Part shown: positions 1 to 7,857 of the stretch, one piece after another
How positions within the stretch are numbered: position 1 is the stretch's first letter
Layout of the letters: each line of letters opens with the position of its first letter
NCBI GenBank assembly: GCA_934271715.1
Contig: CAKQRZ010000001.1
Location: 124,001 to 188,000 of the forward strand
Origin: an uncultured Alphaproteobacteria bacterium
Lineage (GTDB): Bacteria > Pseudomonadota > Alphaproteobacteria > RF32 > CAG-239
Direction of reading: 5' to 3'
DNA: 64,000 nt
Translations under genes and position numbers: made by a program
Notes under the pieces: model-generated
Database searches by the model: none
Told to the model about the DNA's origin: nothing
The model's input: the letters and a program-made list of their open reading frames with translations, nothing else

Positions 1-342
1 GCTTTAAACACGGCGGCTCCGCAGCAGGCTAAAACCATAGCCGAGCCGGTTAAGCCGATTGCCGGAACCATTTTTTCTAAGGATTTTCCGGATGACAATG
101 TAGAATATTATGCGGAATTGCGCAATGCCGTGCAGAATGCTCTGAAAAATAATCCGGATGCTCGTTTTGAAGTGGTTGCCATTATGCCGATGGATACCGC
201 AGCTCAGGAGCGTATACAGAATGTTACAGCGCAGATTTTCGGCGATATGCTGACTATGTCTGTTCCGGCGGAAAATCTACAGGTCAGCGCCCGCAGCGAA
301 ATCAGCAAAAAAACTCCGACTGTAGCGGTGATTAAAAAATAA
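1..342 (+). CDS. C-terminal part of an unknown protein
   Basis: The frame is open from the first base of the window and ends at a TAA at 340-342, so only the last 113 residues are visible and the true start lies outside. The visible part begins with an Ala/Pro/Lys-rich linker (residues 1-25) and continues as a compact mixed domain containing NPDARFEVVAIMP and a C-terminal TPTVAVIKK. The linker followed by a small domain would fit the end of an envelope or secretion-related protein, but I recognise no family and assign no function. A hairpin with a T-run follows the stop, so this is probably the last gene of its transcript. Confidence 0.75.
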   Translation, partial: ALNTAAPQQAKTIAEPVKPIAGTIFSKDFPDDNVEYYAELRNAVQNALKNNPDARFEVVAIMPMDTAAQERIQNVTAQIFGDMLTMSVPAENLQVSARSEISKKTPTVAVIKK

Positions 343-370
343 TCTGAATAAATTAACGGTTTTATGAAAT

Positions 371-405
371 GCCCTTTTAGTTATAAATTAAAGGGTGTTT
401 TTTTT
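371..405 (+). terminator. Rho-independent terminator
   Basis: GCCCTTT (371-377) pairs with AAAGGGT (390-396), with one G-T pair, and is followed by a run of T. It sits 28 bases after the stop of the partial first gene. Confidence 0.75.
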
Positions 406-459
406 ATATTAACTTTATGAAAATTCAATAAAATATCCGGATTGAAAAGTGTGAGGATT

Positions 460-601
460 TAAGGTTCGTTTATTCCTTATACTATTAAGCAGTAATCTAA
501 GTCAATAACAATTCTCTTTTTTATACAGAAAATTGTGAAATATCTAGTAGTTAGCGCTTTTGTCGTTTTTTCTGCAAGCTGTGAGCATCTAACGAACCTT
601 A
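460..601. repeat. 11-bp inverted repeat ahead of the recombinase-like gene
   Basis: TAAGGTTCGTT at 460-470 reappears inverted as AACGAACCTTA at 591-601. About 120 bases lie between the two arms. The right arm is embedded in a longer palindrome (585-606) that immediately precedes the recombinase-like gene. The gap from 343 to 629 contains no gene I can support; these repeats and the terminator are its only visible features. The arms could be two binding sites for the downstream protein or ends of a small invertible segment; the second is speculative. Confidence 0.5.
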
Positions 602-606
602 GATGC
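585..606. promoter_or_regulatory. Palindromic operator candidate
   Basis: GCATCTAA (585-592) and TTAGATGC (599-606) are a perfect 8-bp inverted repeat around the 6-base centre CGAACC. It overlaps the alternative ATG at 603 and ends 23 bases before the preferred start at 630. This spacing suits an autoregulatory operator bound by the downstream resolvase-like protein. Confidence 0.5.
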
Positions 607-629
607 TAATAAAATCAGAGCTGCTAAAG

Positions 630-1223
630 ATGATTATAGGTTACATAAATAGCAATAAAAAGAATATCGCTGTAGAAAAACAGCGGCAGGATATTTGTGA
701 TTATGCTGAAGCCAATAGCTTGATTATAGATGATTTTTACACATATGATGATGTTTTGCAGCTGGCGGAAAATTTACATTCCGGCGGGCATAGCGTGATA
801 TGCGCCAACATTGTCAGCATAGGCGGAACTTTGGCGCAGATTAAGGATAATTTGCAGCTTTTGCTGACTAAGGGCTTCAAAATTGTCAGTATTAAAGAAA
901 ATCTGCAATTAGAATCGGGGAAATCCGTCGAAACTTTACTGAACGGCTTGGAGCAGGCGCTTTTAATTATGAGCAGCATGATGTCGGTAACCGCCAAGCA
1001 GGCTTTGGCCGATAAAAAAGAGCGCGGCTGCAAGCTGGGGCGTAGAATCGGCTACCGCAGTTCAAAGTACATCTGGAGCGGCAAAGAAGAAGAGATAAAA
1101 CAAAAGCTGCTTTCCGGCGTTACGCGCAGGCAAACCGCCAAAGATACCGGAATGTCCATTTTCTCGCTTTACAGCTATATCAACCAAACTCCGGAACTCA
1201 AACAAGCTTTGGAGAAAATGTAA
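630..1223 (+). CDS. Serine-recombinase-like protein without catalytic residues
   Basis: The 197-residue product aligns by eye with resolvase/invertase proteins. It opens with MIIGYINSN where active enzymes have GYIRVST, keeps the long E-helix region (about 115-140), a KLGRRIG segment where invertases have GRALGR, and ends in a helix-turn-helix (TRRQTAKDTGMSIFSLYSYI). The nucleophilic serine position is occupied by Asn, and the catalytic Arg motif SRLGR is replaced by SIGGT. I infer a DNA-binding protein that cannot recombine. An ATG at 603 is also in frame, but 630 matches the family start and leaves the palindrome at 585-606 upstream. The gene lies directly before a polysaccharide operon, so a regulatory role there is plausible but untested. 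Confidence 0.7.
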   Translation: MIIGYINSNKKNIAVEKQRQDICDYAEANSLIIDDFYTYDDVLQLAENLHSGGHSVICANIVSIGGTLAQIKDNLQLLLTKGFKIVSIKENLQLESGKSVETLLNGLEQALLIMSSMMSVTAKQALADKKERGCKLGRRIGYRSSKYIWSGKEEEIKQKLLSGVTRRQTAKDTGMSIFSLYSYINQTPELKQALEKM

Positions 1224-1297
1224 AAATGACAAAGGTTTATATTTTAAAGTTTATTGACGCAATTATGCACCAACTATTTGATGGTGTATTAAACAGT

Positions 1298-1330
1298 TTC
1301 CGCACAGATATTTCGCAAGTCTGTGCGGAA
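1298..1330 (+). terminator. Strong hairpin, terminator or attenuator
   Basis: TTCCGCACAGA (1298-1308) and TCTGTGCGGAA (1320-1330) form a perfect 11-bp stem with an 11-base loop, followed by TCCCTTTTATT. It lies between the recombinase-like gene and the glycosyltransferase operon, ending 32 bases before the operon's first start. The tail is a weak U-run, so it may be a leaky terminator or an attenuator. Confidence 0.55.
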
Positions 1331-1362
1331 TCCCTTTTATTAAAAATTTATTGGAATACAAA

Positions 1363-3063
1363 ATGATACCTAAAATTATACATTTCTGCTGGTTTGGGAG
1401 CGGCAAAAAAAGCGCGGTGATAGAAAGCTGTATGCAAAGCTGGCGCAAATTTTTGCCGGACTACGAAATTAGAGAATGGAATGAAAATAATTTTCCGTTA
1501 TTGCAAAGCAACGTCTATGTTCGTGAAGCTTACGCGGCGAAAAAATGGGCGTTTGTCGCCGATGTCTGCCGGCTGTATGCTCTGTCGCAAGAAGGCGGAA
1601 TTTATTTGGATACCGATATTGAAGTCCGTAAAAGTTTTGCCGAATTTTTGAAATTAGACTTTTTTATGGGTTCAGAAAAAAATGGTAAATTTCATGGTAT
1701 TGGTACAGGTGTAATTGGTGCAGCAAAAGGTAATAAAATTATAGAAGATATGCTAGATTTATATAATAATTTACATTTTGTAAAAGCCGATGGAAGTTAT
1801 GACTTACTAGTAAATACTACACGTTTGATTCCGGTTTTATTGGAGCACGGCGCGGCGGATTTTTATACGGAAACACAGCCGATTGAGCTAAATAAACAGG
1901 CTAAAGTCTATCCGATAAGCTATTTTTGCGCGGATACGCCGGAAAGCTATGCCGTACACCATTTTGAGGCTAGCTGGGTGGAAGACTACAAGCTGCGCAA
2001 CGCGTGGCATTTGCCGCTGGGAAATATTTATCGCCTTAGTCTTTACCGTTATAAAAAGATGAAAAAGAATGCGATTTTTACCTATCCTCCGTCCTCATCC
2101 GCCAAACTTTTTGAACTTAACTATTCTAAAAAATGGAAACTCCTGCTGGAGGTGGAGAAACGGGAATATGTTAAAGATGAAGACATTACTTTTGTTGTTT
2201 CTGGACTAGTTGATAGCAATAAACAATTTAATTGTTTTAAGGCATTGAAATCTATAAAGAAGTATTTTCCCAAATCTTCAATTATTCTTTCAACTTGGAC
2301 AAATCAAGATATATCAAAACTATCTAGCTTATGTGATAAGATTGTAATTAATGATGAAAAATCGGTAGGCTATACTGATATTCCTTGTTCTGTAGACCCT
2401 AATTGTAAAAAAATTAACACTATAAATCTTCAATCCGTTTCCATTTTTAATGGGTTAAATCAGGTAAAAACGAAATATGCGATTCGTTTTCGGTCTGATT
2501 TTTATCTAAAAAATAGAAATTTTTTAAAAATTTATTGTTTAGATATTGAAAAATACAGCAAACGGAATGACCTATACAAAATTTTTACTCAAAAAGTACT
2601 TATTCCATCTTTTTTAACAAGCAATCCGGAAAAAAACAAAAATTGGTACGCATTTGAAACATCAGATTGTTTTGCATTTGGTTTAACTGAAGATTTATTA
2701 CAACGTTGGAATGGTCATATTGAGGATGAAAAAACATTATCATATTGGAGTTCGCCTATTTCCAAAACATCATATTATAACCCTCGTCATTCCAACAGCC
2801 AATATACCACAGAACAATATGGTTTAATCAGATTAATACAAAATAAGCTGCCAACTATACAACTTCCTGAAACCTATTGCGATGTTTCTAGAAGTGATTT
2901 TATTGAAAATACCAAACATATTCTCGTTAATAACTTTTTCGTTCATTCACTCCAGAGCTTAGGTTTGGTATCAAAATTTAACAAAGACCGTCGTTTGAAA
3001 AAAAGTTATACAACAAATGATGTTGCTAAAATATATTACCAAGAATTTGATAAAAAGGAATAA
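1363..3063 (+). CDS. Two-domain glycosyltransferase, GT32-like plus WavE-like
   Basis: The 566-residue protein starts with MIPKIIHFCWFG, the usual N-terminus of GT32 'capsular polysaccharide synthesis' transferases, and has the sugar-nucleotide/metal motif GGIYLDTDIE near residue 85. From about residue 270 a second domain begins (DEDITFVVSGL, later KTKYAIRFRSDFYL) that resembles the WavE lipopolysaccharide-synthesis family. Fusion of the two implies successive transfer of two sugars in one glycan. ATG 1363 is preferred over TTG 1351 because it gives the canonical start and has GGAA upstream. It is the first gene of a tightly packed operon to 6726. Codon use is mixed: parts such as 1560-1660 and 1840-2010 are richer in GC than the rest, suggesting mosaic ancestry. 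The acceptor glycan is unknown. Confidence 0.8.
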   Translation: MIPKIIHFCWFGSGKKSAVIESCMQSWRKFLPDYEIREWNENNFPLLQSNVYVREAYAAKKWAFVADVCRLYALSQEGGIYLDTDIEVRKSFAEFLKLDFFMGSEKNGKFHGIGTGVIGAAKGNKIIEDMLDLYNNLHFVKADGSYDLLVNTTRLIPVLLEHGAADFYTETQPIELNKQAKVYPISYFCADTPESYAVHHFEASWVEDYKLRNAWHLPLGNIYRLSLYRYKKMKKNAIFTYPPSSSAKLFELNYSKKWKLLLEVEKREYVKDEDITFVVSGLVDSNKQFNCFKALKSIKKYFPKSSIILSTWTNQDISKLSSLCDKIVINDEKSVGYTDIPCSVDPNCKKINTINLQSVSIFNGLNQVKTKYAIRFRSDFYLKNRNFLKIYCLDIEKYSKRNDLYKIFTQKVLIPSFLTSNPEKNKNWYAFETSDCFAFGLTEDLLQRWNGHIEDEKTLSYWSSPISKTSYYNPRHSNSQYTTEQYGLIRLIQNKLPTIQLPETYCDVSRSDFIENTKHILVNNFFVHSLQSLGLVSKFNKDRRLKKSYTTNDVAKIYYQEFDKKE

Positions 3064-3067
3064 AATT

Positions 3068-3925
3068 ATGTCATCTTTACAAATTGTCAAACACTTATCA
3101 GGACACTCTGGATGCGCAGTAGATTTATGCCGTGATGGCGAGGAAATATTTGTGCGTAAATCTTCTGGCTCAGAAGAATATAGCCGGCGTTTGAAAAAGC
3201 AATTTATCAAGCAGAAAAAATTTTCGCTGTCCACGGTGCAAACACCTCAAATATTGAAATATGGAACGGATAAAGACGGAATTTTTTGGTTTGATATGGA
3301 GTTTGTCAATGGAATAACTTTAGCAGAATATATGCATAGCATAAAGGTTAAAGAAATAGTTGATTTGATGAAAGTTTTATTTTCATCATTAATGATAAAA
3401 GATGGAAAAGTTAACAATAAAGCTAACGAATTATTTGGGGCAAAAATAAATTCGTTAAAGAAGAAATTGGAAACAGAAAATCCGTTATTGAAACAAGCAT
3501 TTTCCAAGTTAGAAAATTTTGACTTTCAGCAAATACCTCAAACTCATTGTTGCGGAGATTTGACTCTGGAAAACATAATACTGGCCCCTAATGGAAAAAT
3601 ATATCTAATTGATTTATTGGATTCTTTTTATAATTCGTGGATGGTTGATGTTGCTAAACTTTTGCAAGATATAGATTTAGGCTGGTCATATCGTCACATA
3701 AAACGTGACTATAACCTAAATTTACGTCTAGGCATAGCAAAGCAAGCGTTAATAGAAGACATTCTACAGCTGGAGAATGGGAAAATACTGCTTAAAAATA
3801 TTTATTATGTTTTACTCGTAAATATTTTGAGGATTTATCCATATACCCACGATGTAGAAACGATGAATTTTTTGAATGAAGCAACCAAAAAAGTTTTAAA
3901 TACAATAGAAAGTATGGAGGATTAA
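3068..3925 (+). CDS. APH/choline-kinase-like small-molecule kinase
   Basis: The 285-residue product has the phosphotransferase-family signature CCGDLTLENIILAPNGK (about residues 160-176), with the catalytic Asp and the metal-binding Asn, followed by IDLLDS as the DFG-equivalent. The family phosphorylates hydroxyls of small molecules such as aminoglycosides, choline or sugars. Its place between a glycosyltransferase and a nucleotidyltransferase suggests it phosphorylates a sugar or alcohol that the next enzyme activates. The start at 3068 has AAGGA eight bases upstream; an earlier in-frame ATG at 3017 would overlap the upstream gene. The gap to the upstream stop is 4 bases and the next gene starts immediately after. 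The substrate cannot be told from sequence. Confidence 0.7.
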   Translation: MSSLQIVKHLSGHSGCAVDLCRDGEEIFVRKSSGSEEYSRRLKKQFIKQKKFSLSTVQTPQILKYGTDKDGIFWFDMEFVNGITLAEYMHSIKVKEIVDLMKVLFSSLMIKDGKVNNKANELFGAKINSLKKKLETENPLLKQAFSKLENFDFQQIPQTHCCGDLTLENIILAPNGKIYLIDLLDSFYNSWMVDVAKLLQDIDLGWSYRHIKRDYNLNLRLGIAKQALIEDILQLENGKILLKNIYYVLLVNILRIYPYTHDVETMNFLNEATKKVLNTIESMED

Positions 3926-4984
3926 ATGAATACTTTAATAATTCCGTGTGCCGGAAAATCAAGCCGATTTCCAAATATGAAGCCAAAATATATGCTAACG
4001 CATCCAGATGGAAAATTGATGATTCAAAAAGCGATGGAAAACATCAATTTAGAAGTTTTTGACCGTATTATAATAACCATTGTAAAACCGCACGATGAAA
4101 AATATGATGCAAAGTTAATAATGGAACAAGTATTCGCCAATAATCCGAAAATAGAAATATGTATGTTAGATAATTTTACCTCATCAGCGAGCGAAACAAT
4201 TTATCTAACACTGACAAAAATGAAAGTAGAAGGCTCATTTGTAATTAAGGATTCTGACAATCGGGTCGGCATACAATTTGATAACAAAATAAAAAATATG
4301 ATTGTCGGTTATGATTTGCGAGAACACAAAGACATAACAAACATTCCAGGTAAAAGCTTTTTGATTGTCAATGAACAAAATTTAATACAAGACATCATTG
4401 AAAAACAGGTTGTATCTAACATTATTTGCTTAGGTGTATATTGCTTTGAAAATGCACAAGATTTTATAAACGCGTATGAGGAAATGACCGAACGCCAAAT
4501 AAGCGGAGAAATGTATATCAGTCATTTAATTTCGTATTTACTGTCAACCAATAAGTATGTTTTTGAAGCTCAAGTGGCAACTTCGTACGATGATTGGGGA
4601 ACATTGACAGAGTGGAAAGCTGAACAGAAAAAATGGCGTACCTATTTTGTAGATGTTGATGGTGTTATTATGAAAAATTCTGGTAAATATGGAAAAATTA
4701 ACTGGTATAATAATACCACCTATTTAGAAGAAAATGTGGAAGTTTTGCGCAAGTTACAAAAAGAAGGCGCGCAAATTGTGATAACAACTTCTCGTCCGGA
4801 AGAATTCCGTCCGGCTTTAGAAAAACTATTGGCTGATGCAGGTCTGAAACCATACGCAATTTTAATGGGAATGAATCACGCGGCGCGCGTTGTGATAAAC
4901 GATTTTGCGCCGACAAATCCATACCCATCTGGCATTGCCATTACTTTACCAAGAAATAGTAACATTAAAGAATATGTGGAGTAA
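3926..4984 (+). CDS. Nucleotidyltransferase-HAD phosphatase fusion
   Basis: Residues 1-230 form a sugar-phosphate-type nucleotidyltransferase: the nucleotide-binding loop PCAGKSSRFPNMKPKYML is at the N-terminus and an IKDSDNRVG segment (about 107-115) holds the metal-binding acidic residues. From about residue 237 the protein continues as a HAD-superfamily domain with DVDGVIMKNSGKYGKINWY and ITTSRPEEFRPALEKLL. The fusion would both activate a phosphorylated precursor with a nucleotide and act on a phosphate ester. GGAGG precedes the ATG, and the gene abuts the kinase gene, so the two likely act in one short pathway for an activated glycan component. Whether that component is a sugar, a polyol or another group is not visible. 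Confidence 0.75.
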   Translation: MNTLIIPCAGKSSRFPNMKPKYMLTHPDGKLMIQKAMENINLEVFDRIIITIVKPHDEKYDAKLIMEQVFANNPKIEICMLDNFTSSASETIYLTLTKMKVEGSFVIKDSDNRVGIQFDNKIKNMIVGYDLREHKDITNIPGKSFLIVNEQNLIQDIIEKQVVSNIICLGVYCFENAQDFINAYEEMTERQISGEMYISHLISYLLSTNKYVFEAQVATSYDDWGTLTEWKAEQKKWRTYFVDVDGVIMKNSGKYGKINWYNNTTYLEENVEVLRKLQKEGAQIVITTSRPEEFRPALEKLLADAGLKPYAILMGMNHAARVVINDFAPTNPYPSGIAITLPRNSNIKEYVE

Positions 4985-4987
4985 ATT

Positions 4988-6169
4988 ATGAAAAATTGTA
5001 TAATAACACCTACATATAGCGAACATTTCAAATATATAAAAAAATATTTAAAAAGTTTTGACATGTATGTAGAAGATAAAGAAAAATTTCCAATCTATTT
5101 TATTATAAATAGAGATGAGTGGCAACAATTTTTTAGAATTGTAAAAAGATATGATAAATTAAATATAAAGATATTATTTTTTGAAGATATACTTTCTAAG
5201 TACAATATAAAGTTAACACCAAATGAACTATTGAATAAATATGATAAATATTGTTATCAAACATTAAAAAAACTATATACAATGCTTTATTTACAATATG
5301 ATACATATTTAATGATAGATTCTGAAAGTATGTGGATAAAACCAACTAACATGGAGCAATTATTTAATGAATACTCCAAACATCCCTATTTTGGATATTC
5401 TTCATTATCAAATAGAAAAATCCAACAACCTTTTCAAAAGCTTTTAATAGAAAATATTAATTATATTTTAGGTGATGCTAGTGATAAATGGTTTCTAGAG
5501 ACATTTTCTTGGTATATTGATAAAAAAGTTCTAAATGATATATGTAATAAATATGGTACTCCGATGGATTTAGTTGAGAAGCTTTATAAATTTAGATGTG
5601 AAAAAAGAGAAGATATCGCATTATTTGAAGGATTATTATATTATCAATATTTATTTGATAATATAAATAAATATAAATTTACAGCAATAAACATGGAAAA
5701 AGAATTATCAGACTTTTTAGGCGCGAACTATAAGACTTATTTGGAAGCTTTTTATAAAAAGTATAACTGTAACGGTGGTCTAATAGAATTTTTTGCAGAG
5801 TTGCTAAATGAAAATAATTATTTACAAATAGCTAAGATGTTTAATAAATATAATATAAATATAATAAGGCTAGAAGATAGTTTAAATAATTTATCAATTC
5901 AAAAAAAATTTATGAAAGAGTTATCGCCAAATATTTTAGTTGTCTCTCAAGAGCATTTTTTTGGATTAAATAATACAATCAAATTTAGGTTGCATAAATT
6001 GGTTTTAGAAAATAAATATTTTCGTAAGTTTATAAAACACCTTAATATTGTCTATAACCCTTTAAAACCATACCTTTCTTGGTTTGGACACCTTATATTT
6101 TTGCCTGTAGATTTAATCAAAGTTTTAGCTATCATAGCATCAAAACTAAAAATAATTATTTTGGGTTAA
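4988..6169 (+). CDS. DUF6492-like putative glycosyltransferase
   Basis: The 393-residue product begins MKNCIITPTYSEHF and carries KLYTMLYLQYDTYLMIDSES around residues 95-114, a pattern typical of DUF6492-type proteins found in polysaccharide loci and resembling a glycosyltransferase acidic motif. The C-terminus is hydrophobic (about 365-393, LIFLPVDLIKVLAIIASKLKIIIL) and may attach to the membrane. GGAG lies upstream of the ATG, and the gene is 3 bases after the preceding stop. The coding sequence is strikingly AT-rich compared with the housekeeping genes, which points to horizontal acquisition. The assignment rests on motif resemblance only. Confidence 0.6.
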   Translation: MKNCIITPTYSEHFKYIKKYLKSFDMYVEDKEKFPIYFIINRDEWQQFFRIVKRYDKLNIKILFFEDILSKYNIKLTPNELLNKYDKYCYQTLKKLYTMLYLQYDTYLMIDSESMWIKPTNMEQLFNEYSKHPYFGYSSLSNRKIQQPFQKLLIENINYILGDASDKWFLETFSWYIDKKVLNDICNKYGTPMDLVEKLYKFRCEKREDIALFEGLLYYQYLFDNINKYKFTAINMEKELSDFLGANYKTYLEAFYKKYNCNGGLIEFFAELLNENNYLQIAKMFNKYNINIIRLEDSLNNLSIQKKFMKELSPNILVVSQEHFFGLNNTIKFRLHKLVLENKYFRKFIKHLNIVYNPLKPYLSWFGHLIFLPVDLIKVLAIIASKLKIIILG

Positions 6170-6174
6170 ATATT

Positions 6175-6726
6175 ATGAAAAAAAAGTATTTATATTATCT
6201 GAATTATAGGAAATATATGGAAGATTTGCGTGTTTCGGAACAATCTAAAATGGATAATATAATAATAACTTGTTCTATGGGGTTAATTGGAGTTTCTTTT
6301 GGGTTTATAGCTTTTATTTTAGAAAAAAATCCTAAATTTTTACCGCTATTTGAAATTTCATTATTATCTACCATTTCAAGTGTTGTTATAAATTATTATT
6401 CTTCTTGGTTTTCTGTTAAAGATATAGAAGAAAGTAATGATATTTTAGATAAAAGGTATCAGAATGGTAAAGATATTTCTATAGATATTGAAACCAAATA
6501 TTCAGATAAAGTTGATAAATGTAATAACTTAGCATTATTATTTTTGATGTTAGGAGCTTTTACATTTCTGATTTTCACATATATTAATATAGAGGAGAAA
6601 TTTATGAATAAAAATGTATATGATATAAAAAATATCATTGTAAATTTTAACCACCAAGATAGTCAGTTTAAAACAAAAAAAATAGATGAAGGTGTAAAAA
6701 AGGGAAAACCACCATTGAAAGGATAA
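6175..6726 (+). CDS. Unknown AT-rich membrane protein
   Basis: The 183-residue protein has a charged N-terminus, two closely spaced membrane segments (about 29-45 and 55-71), a charged middle part (VKDIEESNDILDKRYQNG) and a third membrane segment (about 118-135), then a soluble lysine-rich tail. I recognise no family. It lies 5 bases after the DUF6492-like gene and is equally AT-rich, so it is probably the last gene of the same transcript. The in-frame start at 6079 would overlap the upstream gene by 91 bases and is less likely than ATG 6175. A possible role in export or anchoring of the glycan is only suggested by position. Confidence 0.6.
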   Translation: MKKKYLYYLNYRKYMEDLRVSEQSKMDNIIITCSMGLIGVSFGFIAFILEKNPKFLPLFEISLLSTISSVVINYYSSWFSVKDIEESNDILDKRYQNGKDISIDIETKYSDKVDKCNNLALLFLMLGAFTFLIFTYINIEEKFMNKNVYDIKNIIVNFNHQDSQFKTKKIDEGVKKGKPPLKG

Positions 6727-6750
6727 TGGAACATTTTTTATTAGTGTAAA

Positions 6751-6786
6751 ATGAAACTCCATCGGCGTAAGCCTGTGGAGTTTCAT
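6751..6786. other. Perfect 11-bp stem-loop
   Basis: ATGAAACTCCA (6751-6761) and TGGAGTTTCAT (6776-6786) are perfectly complementary, and the loop contains a nested GGC/GCC pair. No T-run follows, so it is not a canonical terminator. It lies 24 bases past the end of the polysaccharide operon and may protect a 3' end or be a repeat remnant. Confidence 0.5.
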
Positions 6787-6808
6787 AGTTTTAAGTGTGC
6801 ATAAAAGC

Positions 6809-6841
6809 AAAAGACCAAAGGTGGAAAACCTTTGGTCTTTT
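6809..6841. terminator. Bidirectional terminator
   Basis: AAAAGACCAAAGG (6809-6821) pairs perfectly with CCTTTGGTCTTTT (6829-6841) around a 7-base loop. It separates the polysaccharide operon from the tRNA on the opposite strand and has T-runs in both directions. Confidence 0.85.
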
Positions 6842-6846
6842 CAGAT

Positions 6847-6922
<76 letters not shown>

Positions 6923-6954
6923 AACATTATAGAGAATGTCAACAAAACATAGCC

Positions 6955-6983
6955 TTAATAGCATAAAGTTTTTTCGTTGTCAA
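6955..6983 (-). promoter_or_regulatory. Sigma-70-type promoter for tRNA-Ala
   Basis: On the minus strand TTGACA (6983-6978) is followed after 17 bases by TATTAA (6960-6955), about 33 bases ahead of the mature tRNA 5' end. Confidence 0.55.
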
Positions 6984-7047
6984 ATTTATTTTAAATTTTT
7001 GAAAAATTTTTTTAACACGGGGTAAGCGGGCAAGGTTTTTACTATAA

Positions 7048-7707
7048 TCAGATGATTGTAAAGTTGCTTTTTTGCAGCGCCGTATCAACCATAGAATCCA
7101 AAATCTGCCGGTTGGCTTTGAGATAGCGGATATAGTTATACAAAGTTTTGCGGTTGCATTGCAGCAATCCGGCGATTTGGGTAATCGGAACTTCTTCATT
7201 CAGCAGCTGCACAATTTTATCCATGTGAATATCCAGCGCATATTTGCGGTTCATATGGCCGTTAGGTCGCCCCAGCGCTCGGCCTTCGTTGCGGACACGG
7301 TTTAGGGCTTCTTTGGTGCGCTGAGAAATCAAGTTGCGCTCAATTTCTGCCGACAAGCCGAACGCAAACGCCAAAACTTTGCTCTGAATATCTACGCCCA
7401 AGCGATAGCTGTCTTTAATTGTCCAGACCTGCACATCTTTGTTGAGGCAATAGTGCAGAATGCTCATAACTTGCAGCAAATTACGCCCCAGACGCGACAG
7501 CTCGGTTGCCACCAGAATATCTCCCTGTTGCAAATTCTGCAGCAATACGCCGAGTTTTCGCTTGTCTAAAGATTTTGTGGCGCTGATAGTTTCCATAATC
7601 CAGCGATCAACTTTCATCTTTTCTCTTTTGCAAAACTGCTCAATTTCAAATTTTTGATTTTTTGTAGTTTGTTTGTCCGTACTGACGCGTATATATCCAT
7701 ATATCAT
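7048..7707 (-). CDS. Serine recombinase, Mpi/Hin-type invertase
   Basis: The 219-residue protein has a complete resolvase/invertase catalytic domain: MIYGYIRVST with the nucleophilic serine, ATELSRLGRNL with both catalytic arginines, and the E-helix SAEIERNLISQRTKEALNR. A GRALGRPNG linker leads to a C-terminal helix-turn-helix (ITQIAGLLQCNRKTLYNYI). The size and opening residues resemble single-domain DNA invertases such as Mpi rather than large serine integrases. AGGAGAC precedes the ATG. It stands alone next to tRNA-Ala, with no partner transposition genes. I infer a site-specific invertase; the inverted repeats at the two prepilin loci are candidate substrates, but nothing in the sequence proves the link. 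Confidence 0.9.
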   Translation of the reverse strand: MIYGYIRVSTDKQTTKNQKFEIEQFCKREKMKVDRWIMETISATKSLDKRKLGVLLQNLQQGDILVATELSRLGRNLLQVMSILHYCLNKDVQVWTIKDSYRLGVDIQSKVLAFAFGLSAEIERNLISQRTKEALNRVRNEGRALGRPNGHMNRKYALDIHMDKIVQLLNEEVPITQIAGLLQCNRKTLYNYIRYLKANRQILDSMVDTALQKSNFTII

Positions 7708-7822
7708 TTTGTCTCCTTTTGTTGTGATGTATAAAGAAGATATTTTTAAAGTAAAAATGGAAAAGTTGCTATACTAAGATTAAATGATTTCTGCCTGTTT
7801 TCAAAGCAAAAAGATAAAATAC

Positions 7823-7851
7823 TTGCATTTTGCGCGAAGGTACGCTAAAAT
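7823..7851 (+). promoter_or_regulatory. Sigma-70-type promoter of the structured RNA
   Basis: TTGCAT (7823-7828) and TAAAAT (7846-7851) are separated by 17 bases. A start near 7858 places the first RNA hairpin at the 5' end of the transcript. Confidence 0.6.
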
Positions 7852-7857
7852 ATATCT

